Shown one piece after another: positions 1-8,502 of a DNA stretch of 64,000 nucleotides. The notes beneath the pieces are model-generated. The model ran no database searches. It was not told the DNA's origin and saw nothing but the letters and a program-made list of their open reading frames with translations. This stretch comes from Alkalihalobacillus trypoxylicola (GTDB lineage: Bacteria; Bacillota; Bacilli; Bacillales; Bacillaceae_D): contig NZ_LTAO01000036.1 of NCBI RefSeq assembly GCF_001590785.1, forward strand, positions 153,419 through 217,418, in the 5' to 3' direction. How positions within the stretch are numbered: the first letter of the stretch is position 1; every line of letters starts with the position of its first letter. Position numbers and translations under genes: made by a program.

Positions 1-261
1 AAGGTTGTTTTTGTAGGACTCGTCAGTGATCATATCCAATTTTATAATCCTGATTTTCATAAAAAAGAAACCACCTTATTAGGTAGCCGCAATGCGACAA
101 AAGACGATTTTATCTTTGTTTATGAAAGCTTAAAAAGCCGAGAAGCCTTAGATATAGAAAAGTATATAACTCATCGAGCTTGCTTTGAAGATACCGTATC
201 TGAATTCCTTAAATGGTTAGACCCACAGGAGAACGTAATAAAAGCAATGATCGAGCTTTAA
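1..261 (+). CDS. Zinc-type alcohol dehydrogenase, C-terminal end only
   Basis: The reading frame is open from the first base and ends in TAA, giving 86 residues of the C-terminus of a medium-chain dehydrogenase/reductase. The pieces FVGL, then the KETTLLGSRNAT block and a final IKAMIEL are typical of the sugar-acid or polyol branch of this family (L-galactonate or sorbitol dehydrogenase-like). These enzymes oxidise a secondary alcohol with NAD in the cytoplasm. The catalytic zinc and NAD sites lie before the window, so the substrate cannot be judged. The neighbouring pectin/arabinan genes make a uronate or polyol role plausible, which is inference. Confidence 0.75.
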   Translation, partial: KVVFVGLVSDHIQFYNPDFHKKETTLLGSRNATKDDFIFVYESLKSREALDIEKYITHRACFEDTVSEFLKWLDPQENVIKAMIEL

Positions 262-289
262 CTTTTTTCCAGAAAAAAAGAATGGAATA

Positions 290-500
290 ATCTGCATGAA
301 TGCACCCCTCACAAATTAAGTGCTCGGATGTTCGCTCCTCCAAGACACTTCGCGTTTGGTTGGGAGATGCTGAACTAACTTTTATTTAAAGTGGATTTCG
401 TTATTTCCATTACTTCCCACAGGAGTCCTGCTTAAGTCTTTCATATAGAAATCTACTAATCTAGCAGGACCTTCCTTCTTTTAAAAGTAGAGAGGTCCTA
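290..500. repeat. Dispersed repeat B, copy 1, ending in a hairpin
   Basis: This stretch shares the core CTGAACTAACTTT, then AAAGTGGATTTCGTTAT and a GGAGTC block, with copies near 21.5 kb and 50.8 kb. The copy ends in an inverted repeat (AGGACCT at 466-472, AGGTCCT at 493-499). It has no credible reading frame. All three full copies lie downstream of a gene, which suggests a spreading intergenic element carrying its own terminator-like hairpin. Confidence 0.7.
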
Positions 501-540
501 TTACTTATTTATGTGAATTAATTTCATCATTCAATTCTTA

Positions 541-735
541 TAATGAAAACCGTGCGATTAGGTTTTTGATTTTCACTTTAGGTAGATGCTTTCCCAAGGG
601 CTTGTTCTCAGCTAACTCTGACACGCAGAGCTTCGTCAGAGTGTATCTTCAAATGGCGCTTATCCTTTGGGAGTCACTACCTACCGTTACAATCAACGAG
701 TGAATTTGCAAACATTAAACATTTTTTTAATAAAT
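541..735. repeat. Dispersed repeat A, copy 1
   Basis: First of seven copies of a roughly 160-190 base element. Landmarks are CTTTAGGTAGATGCTTTCCC, GGGCTTGT, an internal hairpin (ACTCTGAC against GTCAGAGT) and CCTTTGGGAGTCACTACCTA. The two ends pair (TAGGTAG with CTACCTA, CCCAA with TTGGG), so the whole element can fold into one long stem with a side hairpin. It has no reading frame. Confidence 0.85.
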
Positions 736-879
736 GTTGGGTTTTATTCACTTGTAGAACAATGATGAAATTCACTCATATATGCAATCATTTCAATATT
801 CGCTTCATGAGCTCATATAAAAACCAGTCTCCATATCAAACGATTTATAGTCACTTCAGTAGTAAAACCGTTATATGGT

Positions 880-2148
880 TTACTTTACAGTAAAAATCAA
901 ACGCTTATAGGAAGTTAATGGCGGAGCCCCATCATCCATAACACTTAGAATAATATGCAAGGTATCACCTTCACTTTTTTCTGGAATAAGCAGCCTCGCA
1001 TTCGCTGAATGTTCTCCTAAAATGACTAACTGATTACTATAGCTACTAGCTTCTCTGTGCAACTGCCAATGAAAGCTCAATGAATCACCATCTGGGTCAA
1101 AGCTTTCACTAGCATCCAGCTCTATCGTATCACCTGGCTTAGGATTTTGATTTTCTATCATCTTTACTTTGACGACTGGAGCATGATTCGACTCTTGATA
1201 GCTCTTTATACACCAGTCCATTCGCGCTTGAAAATCATTTTGAAAGGCTTGACGCCAGCGAAAAATGGGAGACCTAACACTTTTAACCCCCTCGAATTCT
1301 TCCTCAGCATCTTCATAGCATTCTCCTCTCTTCTTCACAAACCTACCACCCCATGCTCCCCATTCAGGATACTCTGGATCACTCAATCCATTTTGGATTA
1401 AATATAATAGAGATGGACTGTCACCTTCCTTCAGACCGTGGACCTCTCCCCAAGGATCCTCACCATCATATTGAGGATAGGCTGCTCCTAATGGTCCATG
1501 ATTGAAACGAAGATGTTCATGAAGCCAACTATTATTTACTAAATTTTGATTTCCTTCTTTATACATCCCTCTAAAGGAATCACTTGATACGATATAAAAC
1601 AAATCTGGATTTTCGTCTCTTACCATACTATTCATTTCATACTGATCACCTATTGCATAAACTCTTAATTTAGATTTAAATTTTTGATAAAACGCTCCTC
1701 CTTTCGTTTCTTTCACTCTCCATAAAGCCTGCGCTAAATCGGTTGTACCACCCCAAACAATGATCCATAACGGCCTCTCATCTAGACGATTTGCACATTC
1801 AATAATCCAATTAGAGCCCTCTGTATCGTTACCTTCACCTATAAATTTAGGGCCATCATTCTGATTCCCACATTTAATCAGTTTAGCTAGCTTTTCTTGA
1901 GATGGATACCTTTGGTCATGCTTTAAAAGATTGTTGTGAACTTTATCGTATATTTGTAAAAGAATGTGCAAATATTCTGGAAAAACAGCATGACCGTGCT
2001 TTGTATAAGTAGCAATTAGTCCTTCTATATCAAGTTCATTACTATATAGTAATAATCGAATAAATGATTGAGCATCATCTGGCTCTCCAAATCCTCCTAC
2101 TATGCTACTAATATCGGTTAAAACAACCACCCTCGGTCTTTCAGTCAT
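880..2148 (-). CDS. DUF1593 nucleoside-hydrolase-like protein
   Basis: This 422-residue protein begins with a nucleoside-hydrolase-like core: RVVVLTDISSIVGG, then EPDDAQSF, the position where true nucleoside hydrolases have a DxDxxDD calcium site. A central WIIVWGGTTDLAQAL block follows. The last 90 residues (from about APVVKVKM) resemble a cadherin-like beta domain with ESFDPDGD. DUF1593 proteins are found in polysaccharide-degradation loci, and one relative is described as cellulose-binding; no reaction is established here. I place the start at ATG 2148 because GAGGGGGAAGG lies just before it; an upstream GTG five codons earlier overlaps that site. No signal peptide is visible. Confidence 0.8.
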   Translation of the reverse strand: MTERPRVVVLTDISSIVGGFGEPDDAQSFIRLLLYSNELDIEGLIATYTKHGHAVFPEYLHILLQIYDKVHNNLLKHDQRYPSQEKLAKLIKCGNQNDGPKFIGEGNDTEGSNWIIECANRLDERPLWIIVWGGTTDLAQALWRVKETKGGAFYQKFKSKLRVYAIGDQYEMNSMVRDENPDLFYIVSSDSFRGMYKEGNQNLVNNSWLHEHLRFNHGPLGAAYPQYDGEDPWGEVHGLKEGDSPSLLYLIQNGLSDPEYPEWGAWGGRFVKKRGECYEDAEEEFEGVKSVRSPIFRWRQAFQNDFQARMDWCIKSYQESNHAPVVKVKMIENQNPKPGDTIELDASESFDPDGDSLSFHWQLHREASSYSNQLVILGEHSANARLLIPEKSEGDTLHIILSVMDDGAPPLTSYKRLIFTVK

Positions 2149-2284
2149 ATCCTTCCCCCTCACTATCTTCTCCCTATATCATAAAACTATAAAGCTTATA
2201 CACCTTTACTATAGAATAAACGAAACATAGCTAAATCTATACCTTAATCTTTTGACCCTTAAATTATCTGTCCAGAAGAAAAAA

Positions 2285-2360
2285 TGCCTAGGACAATTAT
2301 GAATGATTGATTCCATACCTGTTAGGTGCTCGGATGCTCGCTGTAAATCCAAGAGAATCC
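2285..2360. repeat. Fragment of repeat B (5' end)
   Basis: The bases around GGTGCTCGGATGCTCGCT match the 5' part of repeat B copy 1 (GTGCTCGGATGTTCGCT), and the preceding ATGAATGATTGATTCC matches copy 3. The rest of the element is missing and runs into a different, tandemly repeated sequence. Confidence 0.55.
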
Positions 2361-2427
2361 ATGGAAAAGGAGAAAGTCAAATAGAAGCTGTCATTCAGCC
2401 CGACATGACAGCCACAGCATTGAAACA

Positions 2428-2575
2428 GTCAAAAGAAAAAGCTCTATTCACACAAAAAGTGCTCGCATCAATGAAAGAGGTCAAAAGGGAGCACTCTATT
2501 CACCCGAAATCAGCGCTGATCATGAAAAGCGAGCAAAAGGAAGTTTTCCTATTCACCGGAAATACGAGCGAACCC
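2428..2575. repeat. Repeat C: three imperfect 52-base tandem units
   Basis: Three units start at about 2428, 2480 and 2532, each with CAAAAG followed 10-15 bases later by CTATTCAC or CCTATTCACC and then an AAAGCGAG/GCTCGC-type word. The spacing is 52 bases, which is not a multiple of three. The 107-codon open frame across it (2303-2626) therefore reads each unit in a different frame and is probably not a gene. Confidence 0.6.
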
Positions 2576-2686
2576 ACGAAAAGAGAGACCTCCGGAGAAG
2601 AGAGTCCCTCAATGTTAACAGCATAGACAAGATTACTTAAAAATACCTTTCAATACTAGAATCCTATCAGTACTCTTTTATTGCCT

Positions 2687-3967
2687 TTATAAATGAAAGG
2701 CCTTTTCTAATTCTTTAATTTTTGGTTCTTCAATATGGACAATGTCACCTAAGTCCTTTGAAGCGATTAAAGCTTTTGCACTATATTCTGCGACCTCTAA
2801 TCGGTCAAAGGCATTTAATAGACTAGAGCCTGTTACAATGACACATTCATTATCTACAATCGCAATGGGGGTTGAGCTTTCAAAGACATTAGCCACTTCC
2901 TCTGGATTAGTGTGAGGAGAAATAGCTGGTAGTCTCGGAATATCTCTCATTAAAATATAACTTTCTGGTATCGTTTTCGATTCTAATAACTGATGAGAAA
3001 CGGCAAAAGCCATTACATTTGGAGGATGAGCTAAAATAATGGATTCAATATGCGGATGCTTATCATAAATGTACTGATGCAATTGAAAGGATCGACTAGG
3101 CACCTTACCTTTTTCTCTTCTTCCATTTTCAATACGAACGATATCACTGTTATTTAAATAATATCGATCCACATGGTAAGGAGTAATTAAGAAAGAATCA
3201 TTTGAAAGCCTTTGAGAAAATGTCCCTTGAGTACTAGTAAAGAGCTTTTGTTTATAAGCTCTTTTTATAAGCTTCACCATACTTGTGCGAAGCTCTCGTT
3301 CTTTTATTCCATAATATTCGGCCATAAATTCTGGTAATTGACTTTGCTGTGAATGCATCTTAATGGTATCTATTTCTAAGCTCTTTGGCTTTCCTAATCG
3401 ATGAGCCTCTGATTCAATTCTAGCTAGAAAATCTAACGTTTCAAATTGCTGAAATGCTTCAAATAGGTTCTGATGCCCAACTACTACGCCATGATTCTCT
3501 AATAAAACAGAATAGTACCCTTTTTTAAACTCTTTGGCTATTTTCTCACCTAATTCAAGGCTACCTGGTAAGCCGTATTCTGCCATACCGATTTCACCAC
3601 AAGTCTGGTAAACACTTGCCATTAATCTAGTATTCGGTTTTTTTCGAATAATACTAAACGCCACTAATGCAGGAGGGTGGGCGTGGATAATCGCTTTTAA
3701 ATCAGGACGAGCACTATATATCAATTGATGAAAAGGAAGTTCACTAGAAGGCCGATGTATCCCTACCGTTTCACCGTCTTTTTTGACACAAACGATATCA
3801 TCACGAGTTAAAGTCCCTTTATCAATACTCGCAGGTGTAATCCAAATATCTCCATGTTCATCTAATACAGACAGATTTCCTCCAGATGTAGTGGTTAATC
3901 CACTTTGGTAGATTCTTTCCATGAACATGACTAATTGATCAGTTGGATGTAGCATATCTAGATTCAT
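2687..3967 (-). CDS. Tandem class II aldolase/adducin protein
   Basis: Two class II aldolase domains are fused in 426 residues. The first (about 1-200) keeps the zinc set of the fuculose-phosphate aldolase/ribulose-phosphate epimerase family: Glu in SSELPFH, the HAHPP pair, and His in LLENHG. The second (about 220-420) keeps the fold signatures but has SRSFQLH, LAHPP and NECVIVTG in the matching places, so Glu and two of the three His are gone. One active and one dead half is the simplest reading. Such enzymes cleave or epimerise sugar phosphates in the cytoplasm. Start at ATG 3967 follows GGAGGCGTTCATT; the ATG five codons upstream overlaps that site. Confidence 0.85.
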   Translation of the reverse strand: MNLDMLHPTDQLVMFMERIYQSGLTTTSGGNLSVLDEHGDIWITPASIDKGTLTRDDIVCVKKDGETVGIHRPSSELPFHQLIYSARPDLKAIIHAHPPALVAFSIIRKKPNTRLMASVYQTCGEIGMAEYGLPGSLELGEKIAKEFKKGYYSVLLENHGVVVGHQNLFEAFQQFETLDFLARIESEAHRLGKPKSLEIDTIKMHSQQSQLPEFMAEYYGIKERELRTSMVKLIKRAYKQKLFTSTQGTFSQRLSNDSFLITPYHVDRYYLNNSDIVRIENGRREKGKVPSRSFQLHQYIYDKHPHIESIILAHPPNVMAFAVSHQLLESKTIPESYILMRDIPRLPAISPHTNPEEVANVFESSTPIAIVDNECVIVTGSSLLNAFDRLEVAEYSAKALIASKDLGDIVHIEEPKIKELEKAFHL

Positions 3968-4122
3968 AATGAACGCCTCCATATTGTGATAGATAAAGAC
4001 TTCTCTTTAATTAAAGTATAGTTATCCTGTATGAATGAAAGCAATCAGTTCATGGAATTGCCACCAAAATAACTTAATATTCACAATCTAAAACTTGAAT
4101 TAATTTCATCCTTCATCCCTTT

Positions 4123-4300
4123 TAATAAAAATCGGTCGATTTGGTTGTTGATTTTCACTTTAGGTAGATGCTTTCCCAAGGGCTTGTCTTCAGCTAACTC
4201 TGACTAGGCAGAAAGTCGTCAGAGTGGATCTTCAAACGGCGCTAATCCTTCGGGAGTCACTACCTACCGTTACAATCAAAAAGTAAATTTGAAAATATTC
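4123..4300. repeat. Dispersed repeat A, copy 2
   Basis: Near-identical to copy 3, which follows directly. Both have GACTAGGCAGAAAGTCGTC in the side hairpin where other copies have GACTACGCAGAGCTTCGTC. The stem bases flanking this change are kept. Confidence 0.85.
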
Positions 4301-4490
4301 ATCCTTTTAATAAAAACCGGTTGATTAGGTTGTTGATTTTCACTTTAGGTAGATGCTTTCCCAAGGGCTTGTCTTCAGCTAACTCCGACTAGGCAGAAAG
4401 TCGTCAGAGTGGATCTTCAGACTGCGCTCATCCTTTGGGAGTCACTACCTACCGTTACAATCAACAAGTGATTTCGCAAACATACAAGAC
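4301..4490. repeat. Dispersed repeat A, copy 3
   Basis: Tandem neighbour of copy 2, between the aldolase and AraC genes. It carries the full element including the TTACAATCAA tail and the AT-rich segment that follows. Both copies lie in the same orientation. Confidence 0.85.
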
Positions 4491-4551
4491 ATATTTTATT
4501 AATAAACGTTCGGTTTCATTTCCTTATAGAGCAATGATGACATTCACTCCC

Positions 4552-5451
4552 TTAAGAATTTAATTGTGAAGGAGAAACTAAATAATATTTTTTAAAAGCC
4601 TTCGAAAAACTATAAATATCGGGATAGCCTAGCTGTTCTGCAATTTGCTCAATCGAATATTGATTACTATAAACTAACTCTCTAGCTCTATTCATTTTCA
4701 ATTGATAGATATAACGACCAGGAGTTACTCCTATCGTTTGTTTAAAATAGTATATAAAATATTTTTCAGACATCCCAACGATTTTAGACAATTTTTCATT
4801 TCTTAAAGGTTCATTTAAATGTGTGATGACATAATCTAAGACAGGTTGAAGTTCATGGAGATTACTATTTAATTTACTTAAATTAATGTCTTGCTTGAAC
4901 GTACCTTTAAATTGCTCATTTCCATAAAGTTCGATTACTTTAGCTATTAAAATCGTCAGGCTCCCTTTTAATCGAATACTAGACATTGGTTTATTTTCTT
5001 TATAATGACTATAGGATTCATTAAATAAAAGAGATTCTTCAGATACTAAATTCTTCTTCACCACTCCAAAAATTTGAAAGTTCTCTAAGATTTCATTTTG
5101 ATTTCCTAAACCAAAGTCGAAATGAGTAAAAATAAAATGACATGAGCCCCGCTTCGAGGTGGCGTGATAAGCTATGCTTGGGCCAAACAGCACTAAATCT
5201 CCCTTATTAGCTGTGTATACGGAATCATTTACTCGAATCTCAATTTCTCCTTCGAGAATATACCACAAATCATAATCCTTATGCCTTTTACTTTCGTGCC
5301 AGTTTTGCTGATGAATTTGATCACCCAATGTGTTGATTCGTATCACAACATGCTCGGAAAGTTCATTAAAAATATCTAACGAATTCAAGACGTACCTCCA
5401 ATCATGAACAACTTCTTTTTCTACTATTTTAGATGTAATCTTTCTGTACAT
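4552..5451 (-). CDS. AraC-family transcriptional regulator with cupin sensor domain
   Basis: This 299-residue protein has an N-terminal cupin-like sugar-binding half (YDLWYILEGEIEIRVND, then KGDLVLFGPSIAYHA) and a C-terminal double helix-turn-helix. The DNA-binding part shows LSKIVGMSEKYFIYYFKQTIG, GRYIYQLKMNRARELV and IAEQLGYPDIYSFSKAFKKY, the usual AraC signature. It is divergent from the GH4 gene with 168 bases between them, so it probably controls that glycosidase and perhaps itself. The aldolase and DUF1593 genes downstream are separated from it by two repeat A copies and may have their own promoter. Confidence 0.9.
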   Translation of the reverse strand: MYRKITSKIVEKEVVHDWRYVLNSLDIFNELSEHVVIRINTLGDQIHQQNWHESKRHKDYDLWYILEGEIEIRVNDSVYTANKGDLVLFGPSIAYHATSKRGSCHFIFTHFDFGLGNQNEILENFQIFGVVKKNLVSEESLLFNESYSHYKENKPMSSIRLKGSLTILIAKVIELYGNEQFKGTFKQDINLSKLNSNLHELQPVLDYVITHLNEPLRNEKLSKIVGMSEKYFIYYFKQTIGVTPGRYIYQLKMNRARELVYSNQYSIEQIAEQLGYPDIYSFSKAFKKYYLVSPSQLNS

Positions 5452-5619
5452 ACAGTAACATTTATCAGTACTTTTAAACAGATACCTCTTAATCCCTTAT
5501 TAATAATAGATTTTATCCATAAACAAAATCGTACTAAATGACAAATGTAGAGTACTCTCTTACATTTTCATATCCTGTCATTCCTTTATAATGAGTAGTA
5601 TTAATTCGGAGGTGATCAA

Positions 5620-7014
5620 ATGAAGATTGAAAAACCAAAGGTAGTCGTTTTAGGTGCTGGTAGTTTATTTTTTGGCAGACAGGCCATATGGCAAATGGTT
5701 CATTCAGAGCATTTGAATAATGGAACTTTAACCTTAGTCGATACAAATAAGGATAAATTAGAAAAATTAGTAAAGCTCGCTCAAATGGTCGTAGACTATA
5801 GTGGAGTCAATTTAACGATTGAAGGTTCAACTAATCGTAGAGAAGTTCTATCTGGTGCTGATTTTGTCGTTTTAAGCTTTGCTGAAAACACCGTTAAATA
5901 CCGTGGTATTGATTGTGAAGTATCCGAAAAATATGGAATTCGTATGTGTTCAGGAGATACGATTGGACCCGGGGGAATTTTTCGAGCGATGCGAGAGCTT
6001 CCTGTCATAATGGATTGCGCTCGTGATATTGAGGAACTTTGTCCAAATGCTTGGGTCATTAATTATATTAATCCAGCCACTGTTCATGGAATGGCATTAA
6101 AACGCTTTGCTCCACAATTAAAGAGCTTTGCCCTTTGTGATTCTCATCATATGCCTCATAAGAAAATCATATTAGCCGAGCGCGCTGGTATCATCGCAAA
6201 TCACAAAGAATATACAGAGGAAATCGACCGTCAGTTTGATATTCGTATCGCTGGTGTTAACCACTTTACTTGGCTATTAAAAGCAGAATATCAAGGAAAA
6301 AATGTACTACCCGATATAGCTGAGTCATTAAGAAAACATGCTGAAACTGAGACAGTAGGTGGGGATACCGGAGCAAAAGCTTTGTTTAATGATTCCATTA
6401 GCTATCAGCTTTATGAAATATTTGGCTATGTTCCAACCTGTACAGCTCATACAAAAGAATATTTACCCTATTGGCAGGGGTTAGGTAAATTAAAGGATAC
6501 GATTCCTCCTCTTTCTATTTGGGAGACGGAAGAGAGATATATGCGCCATCGCGAAATGTGGGATCAAATTGATCGCTTTATTAATAAAGAAAAGCCGATT
6601 GAGGAGTTCATGACCTCCTTCGGTCCAGACCATGCAACAGATATTATCGAAAACATGGTTGGAAATCTAGGGAAGAAATTTTATGTGAATACCTATAATA
6701 ATGGAGCGGTTACGAATATGAATGACGACGCTCTATTAGAGCTTCTAAGTGAGGTAACTATGGAAGGCGTCAAGCCATTACCTGTCGGAGAAATGCCTCG
6801 AGGAATTAGAGGAATGCAAGAGGTAGTTCTTGATACACATGAGCTAACAGCAGAGGCTGTAGTGGAAGGTAGTCGAGAAAAGCTAAGAAGAGCAATGTTA
6901 ACCGATCCACTCGTTCATTCGATAGCAGATGGAGACCAAATTATTGAGGAATTACTTGAACGCGAAAGTGATATGATACCTAAGCATTGGTATTCAGAGG
7001 CTTTAAAAAATTAA
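5620..7014 (+). CDS. Family 4 glycoside hydrolase (NAD- and metal-dependent)
   Basis: GH4 enzymes use NAD, a divalent metal and an oxidation-elimination mechanism to cleave alpha- or beta-glycosides in the cytoplasm. The 464 residues show the NAD loop VVVLGAGSLFFG, the CSGDTIGPGGIFRA block, INYINPATV, the metal-site cysteine in ALCDSHH (about residue 173) and GVNHFTW. Subfamilies are named by the residues after that Cys; CDSH does not match the motifs I remember for alpha-glucosidase, alpha-galactosidase or the phospho-glycosidases, so substrate is open. GGAGGTGATCAA precedes the ATG. It ends at a strong terminator shared with the convergent GH43 gene. Confidence 0.88.
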   Translation: MKIEKPKVVVLGAGSLFFGRQAIWQMVHSEHLNNGTLTLVDTNKDKLEKLVKLAQMVVDYSGVNLTIEGSTNRREVLSGADFVVLSFAENTVKYRGIDCEVSEKYGIRMCSGDTIGPGGIFRAMRELPVIMDCARDIEELCPNAWVINYINPATVHGMALKRFAPQLKSFALCDSHHMPHKKIILAERAGIIANHKEYTEEIDRQFDIRIAGVNHFTWLLKAEYQGKNVLPDIAESLRKHAETETVGGDTGAKALFNDSISYQLYEIFGYVPTCTAHTKEYLPYWQGLGKLKDTIPPLSIWETEERYMRHREMWDQIDRFINKEKPIEEFMTSFGPDHATDIIENMVGNLGKKFYVNTYNNGAVTNMNDDALLELLSEVTMEGVKPLPVGEMPRGIRGMQEVVLDTHELTAEAVVEGSREKLRRAMLTDPLVHSIADGDQIIEELLERESDMIPKHWYSEALKN

Positions 7015-7046
7015 GTAGTGGAGCCAATATTGAGAATGATTAGTGC

Positions 7047-7087
7047 AAAAGGACCTTGCTTCTTTTAGTAAGAAGCAAGGTCCTTTT
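7047..7087. terminator. Bidirectional terminator between GH4 and GH43 genes
   Basis: A perfect 18-base-pair stem (AAAAGGACCTTGCTTCTT with its complement) closes a five-base loop. A-rich and T-rich edges suit termination in both directions between convergent genes. Confidence 0.9.
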
Positions 7088-7131
7088 ACTTGTTGTGTAG
7101 ATACTAGAAAGGGTTCTTCCACTTTTAATAT

Positions 7132-8502
7132 TCAATCTAGCTGTGTTAAAATCGTTCCTTCTAGCATTTCGGCATCTATAGTCACGGTTCCAACTTTCTT
7201 TGAAAATTCCAGCGATAGCTCTGAATAGAGAACTTGGTCTAGCCACACGTTTAGCTTTTCCTTCTTTTTCTCTATTTGTATTAAATGAAATGCATCAGAA
7301 TCAATGGAAAGAGAGAGTATCTGCTTTAACTTTTCTTGACCATTTTCAACTAATCTTATTTCTAGTCTGTTTTGACTTAGAGTCCACCAAACATGATTTT
7401 GTTCGTCGATAAACAAAGCATGTCCAGAGCCCTTTTTTAAATTGCTTTCAAAAAAGTAGCTTTCTAATTGATATTGATTTAACTGCTGGTTCACTTCTAC
7501 TGTTGAATCAATAAATCTTCCATCAAAATCAGGCATAGTAGGCATAGCAATCGTATCGTTAGTGGGAGGCTCTAAATCAATATGTCCATCCTTCCATTGC
7601 AATCGACCGACTCGAACACGCCTTTCTCCAAGCTTTTCCTTAGGCTCATATCCATGATAAACCATATAATCATCGATTCCGTTTGGTCCTTTGACAATCA
7701 CATGGTGGCCTGGACCTAAGCATGCTTCATTCGTTTGAAGTATGGGTGTTCCATTTTGCCACTTTATCCAGCTCTTATCATTCATCCCATCATGACCTAT
7801 TGGCACTTTTGATGTCGCATAATAGACACCGTAAGTTTCATCACCAAAAAAACCCGCACTATACATTTGATAGTACAATCCTCTATGCTTTAGAACAAAT
7901 GGTCCTTCATTCCAGTAAAAGCTTCCTTCTTTATTTCCTTCTTCTAGTCGTTCAGGTTTTACTACCATTGTAGGGTTTCCAGTTAATGTTTCTAAATCCT
8001 TCATCCGGTCAACGACATTTCCTGTACCTATTACTCCATTTGGCCCTCTCGTATATTCATTACGAACATTATAAAACATATAGTAGCTTCCATCATCATC
8101 CTTAAAGGGGTGAGCATCAATTGACCATTCATTTGTTAACGGCTCAGGATTAAGCTGAAAAGGACCTGTAGGGGAATAACTTTTGGCTACACCAATTCTA
8201 CGCACTTCATCATTTTCAGTTCCATCTTGATTCATCAGAGCAGCGGTTACATACATATAAAAAATACCATTTTCGTATATAACCTCTGGAGCCCAAAGAC
8301 CTATTTGTGCCCAATGTTTGGGGTCAGTTGAGGCTTGCAGAGCGACCCCAACCTTTTCCCAATGTATTAAATTTGTTGAACGATAGACAGGTATTTCCTT
8401 TGCTGCTGTATGGTATAAATAATAAAAACCATTAAACTTTAAAACAGCAGGATCACCATGGTCTGTACCTTTCATAGAAATAACAGGATTTTTATAGCCC
8501 AC
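7132..8502 (-). CDS. Intracellular GH43 glycosidase (xylosidase/arabinofuranosidase type)
   Basis: A five-bladed GH43 domain fills about residues 1-320, with the three acids in place: Asp17 in HGDPAV (base), Asp in SIDAHPF (pKa tuner) and Glu in WNEGPFV (acid). The last 120 residues look like a beta-sandwich accessory domain. No signal peptide is present, so it acts in the cytoplasm on imported arabino- or xylo-oligosaccharides. It starts with GTG whose G is the last base of the GH2 stop codon (TAGTG), with GAGGATG inside the GH2 end, so the two are translationally coupled. The exact linkage cleaved cannot be told from sequence reading. Confidence 0.88.
   Translation of the reverse strand: MGYKNPVISMKGTDHGDPAVLKFNGFYYLYHTAAKEIPVYRSTNLIHWEKVGVALQASTDPKHWAQIGLWAPEVIYENGIFYMYVTAALMNQDGTENDEVRRIGVAKSYSPTGPFQLNPEPLTNEWSIDAHPFKDDDGSYYMFYNVRNEYTRGPNGVIGTGNVVDRMKDLETLTGNPTMVVKPERLEEGNKEGSFYWNEGPFVLKHRGLYYQMYSAGFFGDETYGVYYATSKVPIGHDGMNDKSWIKWQNGTPILQTNEACLGPGHHVIVKGPNGIDDYMVYHGYEPKEKLGERRVRVGRLQWKDGHIDLEPPTNDTIAMPTMPDFDGRFIDSTVEVNQQLNQYQLESYFFESNLKKGSGHALFIDEQNHVWWTLSQNRLEIRLVENGQEKLKQILSLSIDSDAFHLIQIEKKKEKLNVWLDQVLYSELSLEFSKKVGTVTIDAEMLEGTILTQLD

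Noticed and set aside
2303..2626. 107-codon open frame starting in a repeat B fragment
   Set aside because: It crosses 52-base tandem units that put each repeat in a different frame, has no ribosome site, and its composition is that of repetitive DNA.
4123..4490. CRISPR array suggested by tandem repeats
   Set aside because: Two long units with no spacers, no short palindromic repeat and no cas genes; they belong to repeat A.
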